Shown here in pieces: positions 54,081-64,000 of a stretch of 64,000 nucleotides of DNA. This stretch comes from Brassica napus (Eukaryota; Streptophyta; Magnoliopsida; Brassicales; Brassicaceae), in contig NC_063448.1 in the NCBI RefSeq assembly GCF_020379485.1, forward strand, positions 8,021,726 through 8,085,725, read 5' to 3'. The notes beneath the pieces are model-generated. The model did no database searches. It saw only the letters and a program-made list of their open reading frames with translations, and was not told the DNA's origin. The position numbers were made by a program, and so were the translations under genes. Position 1 is the stretch's first letter; each line of letters opens with the position of its first letter.

Positions 54081-54575
54081 CTTAAACTAGGTGAGATGAC
54101 TTCGTTTGCACACAGGGTCTTCTCCAACCACCCAGAACCTCAAACGAAAGCAACCGTAAGTCAAAACGAAAGAAATATGGCTCTGCAACCATAGCCCATA
54201 TTTTGAATCAAAAGCTTGAGTTTTTTGGATGAATATAGAGAGAAAGTGAAAGAAATGTTGTTTTTAGTTCATAACAATTGAAACAGAGAGAGTGTAAAGA
54301 GATTTACGTGCATTAAAGGGCATTAAAAGCTCCAAACAGTTCGTACAAGGTTGTTGCCACTATTCATTGCAGTGGCAGTATTGTAAATACTTGAAGAAGA
54401 TGAGGTTGAGACAGTAAAGAAGCCATTTTCGAAAAAAAAAAAAAAAAAAATGTTAATGGCATTTTCGTAGATAAAGTGCAGGTGTGGGGTTAAAATCTCA
54501 AAAAAAAAAGGAGTCAAAAGAAAAGGTTAGTTTTCTGTTTGACTCCAAGTTTTGAGTCACTTTTGCAAAAAGCCC

Positions 54576-54584
54576 ATCTTAAAA
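54576..54584. repeat. 9 bp target duplication, right, of ULP1-MULE copy 1
   Basis: ATCTTAAAA, matching 49143-49151. Confidence 0.9.
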
Positions 54585-56609
54585 TGTAAAATATAGATAT
54601 TACGCAAATAGAAAGTATAAAAAAAGGAAATACACAATTTTAAAAAATGGAAAAAGTACGTTAGTATTTAAACATCTATCTTAAAATGTAAATCTATCCT
54701 AAAATATAAAATTATTAGTAAATAGAAAGTATAAGAAATTGAAATACACAATATAAAAAAAATAAATAATAAGTAAATATATAATATAAGTAAATACGCA
54801 CTTTAAAAATGTAAAATTACATTAAGATTTAAAAATATATCTTAAAATTTAAAATATAGATATTACGTAAATAGAAAATATAACAAATGGAAATATACAA
54901 TTTAAAGAAAATGGAAAATGTACATTAAGATTTAAACATATATCTTAAAATGTAAAATAGAGATATTAAGTAAATAAAAAGTACAAGAAATGGAAATACA
55001 TATACATGAAAATAAATAATAAGTAAATAATTTAAATATATAATATATGAATTATATATATAATAATATGTAAATACACAATTTCTTTTAAAAAATGGAA
55101 AAAATTCATTAAGCATTAAACATCTATCTTAAAATGTAAAATATATAATATAATTAAATACACAATTTAAAAAAATGGAAAAAGTACATTAAGATTTAAA
55201 TATCTATTTTAAAATATAAAATATAGATATTACGTAAATAAAAAATATAAGAAATGGAAATAAACATTTTAAAAAATGGAAAAAGTACATTAAGATTTAA
55301 ACATCTATCTTAAAATGTACATCTATCTTAAAATGGTAGTAAATTATATAAAAAATGGAAATACCACATTAAATAAATAAAAAATGTATAGTTTTTCATC
55401 AAGAAAGTTCCTATAAAATTCATTATTCCATCAACATCAACCTCACACTATCAAGGAAAACTTCAAAGCACTCGAGCAAAAAAATGGTTCCACCATCAAC
55501 TCTTGCTGTCCCAAAAAAATTTAATGACCTTGAATGAGATTTTTTATAACAACGAACTTTTTGTTAGGTGGATTCATTGTTGGGAAACCCGTAACTTCCA
55601 AAAGCCAAACTTATTCATGGGAATTGAATTGTTTTTCATAGACTCAAAGGTATTCTTACAAATTTAAATTAATCTAATCCATAATTTTATTGTTAATATT
55701 CATACTAACTCTTTCATGATCAAACCATTACAGTTAATAACCATTCAAGCGTTTATCCCGAAACACTTATTTCCTCGCCGAATCAAGTATTGGTTCATGT
55801 TGGTTTAGTATTGTTTTTGGTTTATTAACCGGTTTAGGATGGTCCTATTGTAAATATAATTTAAGTTGGTTTAGCATATATTATGCATAAAATAACTTAA
55901 ATTAAATAATAGTAATATTATGCTTAAAATATAATTTTAGAGAGTTTTCAAATATAGTTTACAGAACATTATAAGTGATGAATTTAATTTATTAAATTCG
56001 TTTATTACTTAAAACTAAGTTTTTTTAAAAACATACTGAGTTATAAATATCAATGCTGGATTGGTGAGTATAACATGAAGACAAAAATATAAATATTTCA
56101 TTTTCAAGATAAGAAATTCAGCTTTTATTCAGTTACTCAATATATAATATCTTAAATTATTTTTTAAAAAATATACATAATTTATATATATAGATTAATA
56201 TTCCAAACTTAAACTATTATATTATATATGAATAATGTTTTTAAATAAAAATAATTTTTGATTAAAAAAAATAAAAACAACAAATGGTTATTTTCAAATA
56301 ATGGATGTAATTTACATTATACTATCATTTAACAAGTAGTAGATACGTTTTGATATATCATTATTTTCTATTTCGAGAAAACAATAAATTGTTAAACATC
56401 AATATCATCTAGGTTAAGTATACTAACAACACAAATTCAAACATCACAAAAAATATTTACATAAACATTATAATACAATAATTTAATCAAAAAATATAAT
56501 TTAAAAAAACAATATTCAAAAGAATAGTTATATACTTAATATTTGAAAATCAAAGATATTTTTGCTAAAATTGTACTTACCTGGCCAAGGAGATCGACCA
56601 TCTTTTTAT
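54585..56609 (+). mobile_element. Helitron DNA continuing between the two MULE copies
   Basis: 54585-55400 is the same AT-rich ATCTATCTTAAAATGTAAAAT repeat DNA as 48900-49142, the part cut by copy 1. 55400-56400 is less repetitive, with no recognised gene. 56430-56560 (AATATTCAAAAGAATAGTTA) resembles 47020-47080, which lies just before the Helitron 3' terminus at 47107. So the 3' end of this Helitron is probably beyond the second MULE, outside the window. Confidence 0.5.
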
Positions 56610-57518
56610 GGGAGAATTGCCAAGTGTGACTCAAAACTTGGAGTAAAACCCAAAACAATACCCCAACTTGGGTCAAAGGCAAAAGTAACCTAAAAGGCTA
56701 TTGAAATTACAACTATCCCCTTGTGACCAAACAAAAAAACGGAATTCTTTTTACGTTTCTACCCCTCGCAAGTCGTCTGTTTAGACGACTTGAAAATAAG
56801 TCGTCCAGACGACTTAACTTAAAGTCGTCTGGACAGTTAGTCTTAAACATAATTTAAAAATTTTGTAAAAAATATTTTGATAAGTGAAAAATGGGAATTA
56901 TGTAATTAACATATGTCTTAGGAGGTATAAATTAAGATATAACAAATTTCAATTGTTTTCAGCATAGATGAGTGAAAGTAGTGAGTCATGATATTCTTAA
57001 GTTTATGTTTCATCAACATATGTTGTAGTATTGTATGTGTTCTTAGGGTTAGATTTTGGAAAGCATTAAAACCGTTTTTGAAAATTTTTAAAATTACTTA
57101 TGCGTGTTCATTTCTGTGTATAGTAAACACTATTTAAGTATAATTTGATTTTATAACGTGGTTAGTTAGTTAATCTAGTCATTTTAGTTTAGGGGTTCAT
57201 TTTAGGGTCTAGGACGACTTAATATTTTGTCGTCTGAAAACAGACGACTAAATATTAAGTCGTCTGTTGTACATTATCAGCCAGAATAAGTCGTCTAAAC
57301 CGGACCAAACCTTAAAGTTTACCAATGTAATTTTAAAGCTAACCGGATTATTTACCCAATATATAAGGTGATTTTTTTTTTTTGTTTCATTTTTCGCGAT
57401 ATTCAGAAACCCTAACAGTTCTCTCTCAAAGGCGATTTCGAATTCCCACGATTTCCGAACAAACCATCGTTCTCAACATCGGCTATCTATCTCACTTCAT
57501 TCTCACCGTTGTCGCCGC

Positions 57519-57749
57519 AGCTTCTTCTAACCCTAGCGCCGCCGATTCCTCTAAACCCTAGCGCCGCCGATTCCTCTAAACCCTAGCGCCGCCGCTTCCA
57601 CTATTTCCGAACAAACCGTCGCCCTCGCCACCGTGGTCACCAACGTTCTAAACACTAGCGCCGCCGCTTCTTCTAAACCCTAGCGCCGCCGCTTCTTCTC
57701 TGTAAACCTTAGCGCCGTTTCTCTGTAAACCCTAACGCCGCTAAGTCAT
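57519..57749 (+). repeat. Leader minisatellite with CCCTAGCGCCGCCG units, copy 2
   Basis: Same block as 50060-50290, with AAACCCTAG and GCCGCC in each unit, in the leader of the DUF1985-ULP1 gene. Confidence 0.85.
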
Positions 57750-57842
57750 CAATCTCGAGGAAAAGATGAACATAAAACGTTGTCTCTATCAATTTACTCA
57801 TTCTCACCGTTTCACGTTTATTTTTTCAGATCTATAACCGCA

Positions 57843-60800
57843 ATGACGAGTACTCCAACTCCTTCTGCGACTGGAAGACTTGTAAGTAATTTAAGTCGTC
57901 TGGAAAGTCTTCCAACTGGACGACTTAGTAGATGACTTAAATATAAGTCGTCCATTTGGAAGACTTTCCAGACGACTTAATTATAAGTCGTCTACTAAGT
58001 CGTCTGGACTTATATTGTTGTCTTTGATTATTTTGCAGACAAAAAGGATGGATATTCCAGAACTCCCCCGTAGGTTATACACATCAGGGGAAGAACCAGA
58101 AGCCCACAATAGCATTTCGTATCATACGGATAACAGCAAGTTGCATACTGCTCTTAGGAAAGCTCTTACTGATGACGAATTTGAAGAGCTCAAGGAGTCG
58201 AGTTTGGGAGTTTTCATCAAGTTCAAGGAGCAGGGATTTGGTTGGGCTTCAAGGCTGGTTCACTACATGCTCAGTTTCAAGCTGGACATTAAGAAGAAGT
58301 ATGAGATGTGGTCTCTCGTTGGTCCAGAACCTTTGAGGTTTTCACTGTTAGAGTTTGAAAACCTCACTGGTCTAAACTGCGAGTACATCGAGGACCTTGA
58401 GACACCAAAATGTGACGTTACCCCAGAGATGGTTTCTTTCTGGGGGATGCTGGGAGTTCATCTGGAAGCTGGGCCAACTACTGATCAGATAATAGCAGCA
58501 CTGCAGAGATGCGGGGATTGGTCCAGGGAAGATCGCAAGCGGCTCGCGTACCTCTCCATCTTCACTGGATTCATTGAAGGGAGAAAGTTTTCAACCGCTA
58601 CACGATCTACTCTGGCAAGGCTAGTGATGGATTTAGAACGGTTTGAGAATTATCCATGGGGGAGAGTCGCATTTAAGGTGCTGATGGACTCTTTGTGGAA
58701 CAAAGAAATTGCTGGCTGTTACACCGTGGATGGGTTTATACAAGTTCTTCAGGTCTGGACGTACACAGCTATGCCGGAATTGGGTGCTAGTATTGGTGGT
58801 CCCAGAGCAGACAGTCCGTCTCCACCGATACTGGCTTACGAGGGCAGCAGAGGCCGCAGATCAATGAAAGCTGCTATCTTGAGTCAGGTATTTACTTCAA
58901 TCCAAAAGACTGCGCAGACGACTTATTATAAGTCGTCTGGAAGGTCGTCCAGCTGGACGACTTATCGGACGACTTAATTAAGTCGTCTGGAAAGTCTTCC
59001 ATCTGGACGACTTATTAGACGACTTATTATAAGTCGTCTGGAAAGTCTTCCATCTGGACGACTTATTAGACGACTTATTATAAGTCGTCTGGAAGGTCTT
59101 CCAGCTGGACGACTTAGTAGACGACTTATAATTAAGTCGTCTATTTAGTATTTTTTTTCAAATATCTAACTCGATTCTTCTATTTACTGCAGACCCGCGT
59201 GATCAACTTTGTTGAGAAGGACATTAGTGAAATGTGGCCAAAATGGGACTCTGAGGTTGAGGACCTGCCCGCGGAGAACATCATTAAAGTCATGTATGAG
59301 CGGAGACCGTGGAAGTGGACCATGGATTGCTGGGAAGTCACTGGTACTAAGGTCAATACAAAACCTAAGGTTGTGACTCCATCAAAGAAGGCCAAAGAGA
59401 TGGTTGTGTTGGAGGAGGAGGAGGAGGAGGAGGAAGACAATCCAAGACCTCGGAAGAAAGCTCGTAAAGAGGCTCCTAAAGTGGCTAGTGAAGAGGCTAG
59501 AGAAGAGGCTAGAGGGGTGACCAGAGAGGAGTTGGAAATTATGTTCAAGGGCGTAGCTGACTGCATGAAAAAAGGGTTTAATAAGTGCATGAGGGAGTTT
59601 AGGAAGTTGTCCGATAGATTGGAAGCTGTGGAGAAGAAGGTTGGTGTCACCAATCAGGCTACCCCTCAAGATAAACAGCCTACCCCTCTTGCCAAAGAAA
59701 CCGGGGGTAGAAACAAACAGGCTACCCCTCAAGATAAACAACCTACCCCTCATGCCAAAGAAACCGTGGTTAGTAACCAGCCTCCTCCTCATCAAACCAA
59801 ACAGCAGCCTCCTCCTCCTCAAAAGAAACAGCCTCCTCCTCAAAAGAAACAGCCTCCTCCTCAAAAGAAACAGCCTCCTCAAATCAAAGAGGTTAGTATC
59901 AAATCCAGGGTTAACTAGTTGTCCAGACGACTGTAAAAGTTGTCTGGACGACTAGTTGACCCTGGACGACTTAAACGTAAGTTGTCTGGACGACTAGTTG
60001 ACCACGGAAGACTTAATTTTAAGTCGTCCAGGTCCAACTAGTCGTCCAGACAACTTTTGTTTAAGTCGTCCAGAGTTAACTTGTGTGCAACTTTTATTGC
60101 AGAGATGGTTGCCGGAGGATACAGCAACCGAGGCAACTCGGTAAATAAGACCTCCAAAGAGATTGTTGCTGTCACTTCCACCGATCACCAACCGAGCCTC
60201 GCTTCCACCGATCAACAACCGAGCCTCGCTTCCACCGAGCCAAGCGATCCAGTTTCAGAACCGAGCCTGGTTGTATTGGACAAGCGTGCAAAGAGTAAAA
60301 GAGCGAAGAAACCTGCTCCCACTGTGAGATCTCCTTATACGGCAGAGAAAAAAAAAGATAAAGTGGCAGCCTATAATCCATTTCCGCCAGTAAACAAAGA
60401 TCGGTTGAAGGAACTCGCTGATTGGTTGAAAACTGATCCGTAAGTGATTGCTTTACCCATAATAGCTTGATTTAGTCGTCCAAAACTGATTGCTTTTTTG
60501 TTTGCAGTCATTATTTAACTAAGACCGAGGACAAACCACGTACATCACCAACAAGGTGGTACCACTTCCTCCGGACAGCCAGAGGATGGCTGGAAGACTG
60601 CGTAAGTCTTCTGCACACGATTTAAGTCGTCTACAAAGTCGTCCAAGTAGACTACTTTCCAGACGACTTATTATAAGTCGTCTGGAAAGTCGTCTACTTG
60701 GACGACGTAGACGACTTATATTTAAGTCGTCTGGTAACTTCTAACTTGTTATATTTAATATGCAGCATATAGATGCTTGGATTAATGTGCTAAGGCAGAG

Positions 60801-61473
60801 GTATCAGGAGAACCCACAAGCTTTCAGGAGCGAGCGAATGTGCTTCCTGGATCACAACTTTTCCCAGTCTTGGAGAGAGCAGTATCACCTCTTCAAAACA
60901 TCGGAACCTGATCACAAAGGTTTAGGAAGAGTTCTACCTGGTGGGGCGTCGTATTTTTATGACGGATCAATACCTTCATTTTGCCAATCAAACAAGAAGT
61001 GGGGGGAGGACATTGATGATATCTATGCGCCAGTGAACTTGGACGACAAGCATTGGGTTGCTATTTGGATATCGATCCCTAAGAGGCACATAGTCGTCTG
61101 GGACAGCATACCTTCATCTAGTGTACCAGACGCATGGGATGCGATAATGGAGCCTTTTCTCCAGATGGTCCCTTATCTGCTTGTTGAGTGCGCAGCCACC
61201 GACGAAATACGGGTCAAATACGGGTTGGAGCCATACACATATGAGAGACCGCTGAAAGGTGTACCCACGGCCAACAATGGTGATTGTGGCGTGTACACTG
61301 TAAAGTACATTGAATGTCATGCTCTCGGTGTCTCCTTTGACCCTAAAGACTTTGCTAGGTGCAACGCAAAGAAAATGAGGGATAATATGGCGGTGGATAT
61401 ATGGAAGGAGCTTGTTGATCAGCATCTAAAAGAAAATGTGGATGGTGATAAGTTCGTGGGCTTGTATGATTAG
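57843..61473 (+). CDS. DUF1985-ULP1 (C48 peptidase-like) protein of the MULE
   Basis: Exons: 57843-57881, 58039-58887, 59193-59891, about 60103-60439, 60508-60601, 60766-61473. Order: DUF1985 (GWASRLVHYMLSFKLD, PLRFSLLEFENLTGLN); an acidic/basic linker with a Glu run; a coiled-coil-like part (GFNKCMREFRKLSDRLEAVE); Gln/Pro/Lys repeats (QPPPQKK units); a Ser/Thr-rich linker with QPSLAST repeats; then the C48 fold. The C48 part has DKHWVAIWISIPKRHIVVWD (catalytic His and Asp) and PTANNGDCGVYTVKYIE (catalytic Cys). The Gln normally a few residues before that Cys is not seen. ULP1 proteases remove SUMO; activity of this copy is unproven. The start of exon 4 is uncertain: phase from exon 3 leads to a stop near 60142, so an indel there or other splicing must be assumed. 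Introns 1, 2, 3 and 5 are full of AAGTCGTC/GACGACTT motifs. Confidence 0.78.
59892..60102. repeat. Intron 3 of the ULP1 gene, AAGTCGTC/TTGTCTGGACGACTAG repeats
   Basis: About ten copies of GACGACT / AGTCGTC variants, several as TCTGGACGACTAGTTGACC, lie in both orientations and can fold back on each other. Confidence 0.75.
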
Positions 61474-61962
61474 ATTAGTGTTTGTATTTGAACTTGTCTT
61501 TGTATTTGAATATATAAGTTGAACTTGTAAATATATAAGTTGTAAATATATAAGTTGTCTGGAAGATTAGTGTTTGTATTTGAACTTGTAAATATATAAG
61601 TTGTCTGGAAGAAATAAGTCGTCTGGAAGGTTTTCCAACTGGACGACTTACAAATAAGTCGTCTAGAAGGTTTGGACGACTTATTATAAGTCGTCTGGAA
61701 GGTTTTCCAACTGGACGACTTACAAATAAGTCGTCTAGAAGGTTTGGACGACTTGAAGGGATAGTAGAAGGTAGTCTAAAAATAAAATACACTTGAAGGG
61801 ATAGTAGAAGGTCGTCTAAAAATAAAATACACTGGACGACTTAGTAGAAGGTCGTCTAAAAATAAAATACACTGGACGACTTAGTAGAAGGTCGTCTAAA
61901 AATAAAATACACTGGACGACTAAAAATTTAGTCGTCTGGACGGGTAATCAAGACGGGACGAC
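61474..61962. repeat. Tandem and inverted repeats between the convergent MULE genes
   Basis: 61490-61600 repeats AACTTGTAAATATATAAGTT. 61610-61750 repeats TGGACGACTTACAAATAAGT and related blocks twice. 61766-61925 holds four units (about 45 bp) of TAGTAGAAGGTCGTCTAAAA then ATAAAATACACTGGACGACT. These probably serve as the shared 3' region of both genes. Confidence 0.85.
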
Positions 61963-64000
61963 TTAAAAATTTTGTGTACATTGTGGTTTCGTATGGCCAG
62001 TTTCCTTGCAGTTTGAGCATCTCCGTGCCCTGTGTTTCTTCCTGGGTTTGTGTCCTCTCATCCTAGATAGCTCCAACCAAGATTGCCATCTTGATTTCTT
62101 CGGTCTCCCCCGACCACGCTTTAGTTCTGGAGGAAAGCATTCTCGTTCCTCAATATGTTGTGACACGATAGGATATATATTCTCTGAGTATCCTGCATAC
62201 AGATAATTCTTTGAGTACAGTGGACATACAAGTGTGGAGATATGCAAACCAGCATGTATTCCAGCAGCTATAGCATGAGAGCAAGGTATTTTCTCCACTC
62301 CATAGACACCACAATCACACTTTGCATGTTCCAAATCAACCACACAGTCCATTTTGCCACCTTTGACAAAGAAATGCCATCCATCAATTGGTTCGACCGT
62401 CATCGTACCCGCTATCTCTTCTCGAACAGCAAGCAAGTATTCAACACCCCCGCTATGTTCAGTTGTGAGACTCAAAGCATCTTGTCTCCTTTTCCAATAC
62501 CATTTTCCTAACTTCTGCCTTATGAACTCCAGCAGGAACGTAATCGGAAATCCTCTTGCTCGCTTCAGTGCGGAATTAATAGATTCAGCAATGTTGCTTG
62601 TTTTTATGTTGAACCTGTTCCCCTTACAATAAACCCTTGACCATAGCCTGACGTCGGCTTTCTCCAAATACGTTGCAAGTTCCGGGTTTGCACTCCGTAT
62701 CTCAGCCATGTACCGGTCAAAATCGTAAACCGTGTGAGCATAAGCAGCCCCTTTCACCAAGTACATGAGATGTTTCCCTTTAAACTTTTTGACAATGTTA
62801 TCTTGAAGGTGATAATAACATATTCCTCGGGTTGCCCAAGGAAACACCTTATCACACGCACTTTTAATGGCCTTGTGCCGGTCGGAGACTATCACCAGAG
62901 GCTTGTCATGAGATATACAACTAGCCAATTTTGTGAAAAACCATTCCCAAGAAGGTATATCTTCCTCATCCACGATCCCAAAAGCCAATGGGAATATCTG
63001 AAAATTGCCATCTTGTGCGGCTGCAACTAACATAGTTCCTCCATACTTTCCACTTAGGTGAGTTCCATCCACCACAATGACCCTTCTCTGATACTTAAAA
63101 CCTTTGATAGAAGCTCCAAAAGAGAGAAATAGATACTTAAATCTTTTCATAGAATCAAGTTCTATCGCCGTGATAGAATCAGGATTTGCAATGGAGATTT
63201 GCTCGAGATATGATGCCAGACGCGAATACCCTTCTTCTGCTGATCCTCTCACCAATCTTTGTGCATATAACAGTGCTCTGTATGAAGTGGTGTAATCAAG
63301 CGCCATGCCAAACATGTTCCTCATTGCATCAGTGATATGCTGCGGAGTTATCCCATCAATGATTCCAACACGATCAATGAAAAGACTACCTACATACTTC
63401 GGAGTACAGTGTCTCCGCTGAGCGATTCGGTCTCCCGCTGAGCATAAATGTTTTTCCACATACTTTGTTACCCAAAACGTGTTTGTCCCATGTTTGACAC
63501 TCGCTCTGACCTTCCATCCACAATAGCTAACCGGACATGTTGCCACAACGAGAGTTTTCGTTGATTTGTATAATTTGAAAGAAAACTTACCCCTCACTGC
63601 TGCCAACCGCAGCTCTGAAAGCAGAGCACCCTTGCTAACAAAACTCTGGTTGACATAGATACTGGTACCATTCGATTTTCCTCCTTCAATAGCATTTGTC
63701 TTAGCATATGTCTTTTGGATTTCTTCAAAACAAATATTATCATCATCTTCCTCGTCCTCATCTGGAACCTTTCCATAAAGACTGTAATCCCCACCATTCT
63801 GATCCGTTTCACCAACAATAGAATTATCAGCATCCTCCTCCCCATTTTCCTCCTCCCCATCTTCTTCCCATTCACCAGCTTCATCATTATCACCAACATC
63901 TTCTTCCCATTCACCAGCTTCATCATTATCACCAACATCTTTTTCCCATTCACCAGCTTCATCAATATCCCTTTTCTCTGAAACCGTTTCGACCTTGCTG
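61963..64000 (-). CDS. MuDR-like transposase of the ULP1-MULE (partial, 5' end outside window)
   Basis: An open frame of about 679 residues enters from beyond 64000 and stops at 61963. Seen in order: the acidic DNDEAGEWEEDVG repeats; the MuDR zinc-cluster domain (TCPVSYCGWKVRASVKHGTN); the MULE core with VIVVDGTHLSGKYGGTMLVA (first D), LVIVSDRHKAIKSACDKVF (second D) and TRGICYYHLQDNIVKKF; a SWIM finger (CDCGVYGVEKIPCSHAIAAG); a basic stretch (RGRGRPKKSRWQSW); and an intact C-terminal CCHC knuckle (CSNCKETGHTKPQC). No stop or frameshift was found. By comparison with copy 1 the start codon should lie about 330 bp beyond the window, after a repeat-filled intron. It could act on both copies. Confidence 0.9.
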   Translation of the reverse strand, partial: SKVETVSEKRDIDEAGEWEKDVGDNDEAGEWEEDVGDNDEAGEWEEDGEEENGEEDADNSIVGETDQNGGDYSLYGKVPDEDEEDDDNICFEEIQKTYAKTNAIEGGKSNGTSIYVNQSFVSKGALLSELRLAAVRGKFSFKLYKSTKTLVVATCPVSYCGWKVRASVKHGTNTFWVTKYVEKHLCSAGDRIAQRRHCTPKYVGSLFIDRVGIIDGITPQHITDAMRNMFGMALDYTTSYRALLYAQRLVRGSAEEGYSRLASYLEQISIANPDSITAIELDSMKRFKYLFLSFGASIKGFKYQRRVIVVDGTHLSGKYGGTMLVAAAQDGNFQIFPLAFGIVDEEDIPSWEWFFTKLASCISHDKPLVIVSDRHKAIKSACDKVFPWATRGICYYHLQDNIVKKFKGKHLMYLVKGAAYAHTVYDFDRYMAEIRSANPELATYLEKADVRLWSRVYCKGNRFNIKTSNIAESINSALKRARGFPITFLLEFIRQKLGKWYWKRRQDALSLTTEHSGGVEYLLAVREEIAGTMTVEPIDGWHFFVKGGKMDCVVDLEHAKCDCGVYGVEKIPCSHAIAAGIHAGLHISTLVCPLYSKNYLYAGYSENIYPIVSQHIEERECFPPELKRGRGRPKKSRWQSWLELSRMRGHKPRKKHRARRCSNCKETGHTKPQCTQNF

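Larger units (their letters stand above)
49152..54575. mobile_element. ULP1-type (KI/Kaonashi-like) MULE, copy 1, internally deleted
   Basis: The ends GGGAGAATTGCCAAGTGTGA and (in reverse) GGGCTTTTTGCAAAAGTGAC both run into ACTCAAAACTTGGAGT, giving TIRs of about 38 bp. ATCTTAAAA flanks both sides exactly. Left arm 49152-52005 matches 56610-59464 of copy 2, with about five substitutions seen by eye; 52012 onward matches 63201 onward. About 3.7 kb present in copy 2 is missing here, removing the ULP1 domain and the transposase catalytic core. Only the two gene starts remain, convergent. Short GACGACTT/AAGTCGTC motifs fill all its non-coding parts. Confidence 0.92.
56610..64000. mobile_element. 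ULP1-type (KI/Kaonashi-like) MULE, copy 2, runs off the window
   Basis: The left end GGGAGAATTGCCAAGTGTGA at 56610 is followed by the same leader and DUF1985 gene as copy 1. The left flank TCTTTTTAT (56601-56609) should be its target duplication, but the right end is outside the window. It holds the full layout: a DUF1985-ULP1 gene on + (57843-61473) and a MuDR-like transposase on - (61963 to beyond 64000), convergent with about 490 bp of repeat-rich DNA between. This is the arrangement described for Kaonashi-type MULEs of Arabidopsis. Confidence 0.9.

Noticed and set aside
59382..59882. Minus-strand Arg/Leu-rich ORF
   Set aside because: Antisense of the Gln/Pro/Lys repeat and Glu run of the ULP1 gene.

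Overview
The window looks like nuclear DNA from a plant of the mustard family (Brassicaceae), most likely Brassica or a close relative. Reasons: spliced genes with GT-AG introns, AT-rich intergenic DNA, a cystatin-related family known mainly from this plant family, a STY8/STY17-type ACT-kinase remnant, and transposon families typical of Brassicaceae (MULEs with ULP1-like genes, Helitrons with TCTATACTA 5' ends, PIF/Harbinger, Copia). There are no operons, CRISPR arrays or rRNA genes.

Layout. 1-8.4 kb: gene-poor DNA with small non-autonomous elements (a Stowaway-like MITE, a hAT-like element, a GCCTAGGCGG element, a GGATATCC element, a SINE-like element, a G-rich minisatellite). 8.43-12.58 kb: a MULE with ~220 bp terminal inverted repeats (TIRs), carrying a three-exon MuDR-type transposase and, convergently, a GRF zinc-finger gene. 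13.6-17.1 kb: a 5'-truncated LINE with a 17 bp target-site duplication (TSD), a 1172 bp tandem duplication that includes part of it, a hAT-like element and a MULE-type MITE. 18.1-21.9 kb: host gene remnants, namely a cystatin-related gene with an in-frame stop (+) and a minus-strand chimera of a broken STY8/17-like ACT-kinase 5' half and a broken papain-like gene. 22-30 kb: mostly non-coding, with a Stowaway MITE, kinase fragments and a PIF/Harbinger deletion derivative. 30.09-31.60 kb: a non-autonomous MULE with a perfect 9 bp TSD, just upstream of the one intact host gene seen, a SAM-domain gene (31.83-32.44 kb). 32.88-38.00 kb: a young Copia LTR retrotransposon on the minus strand. 38.78-42.59 kb: an apparently intact PIF/Harbinger element with both ORFs.

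42.9-64 kb is a nested transposon block. Helitron 5' ends recur at least nine times, with a head-to-tail junction at 47107/47108. Two almost identical copies of a ULP1-carrying (Kaonashi/KI-type) MULE are inserted in this Helitron DNA. The second (from 56610) runs off the window and encodes a DUF1985-ULP1 protease-like protein (+) and a MuDR-like transposase (-). The first (49152-54575, perfect 9 bp TSD) lost about 3.7 kb from its middle, including the ULP1 domain and the transposase core.

The most unusual signals are in this MULE family: dozens of copies of the 8-mer AAGTCGTC/GACGACTT in its introns, leaders and intergenic parts, and a near-perfect inverted repeat (about 290 bp arms, 114 bp loop) inside the predicted first intron of the transposase gene. 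That arrangement could make self-silencing hairpin RNA. All calls come from reading the sequence; no database search was possible.
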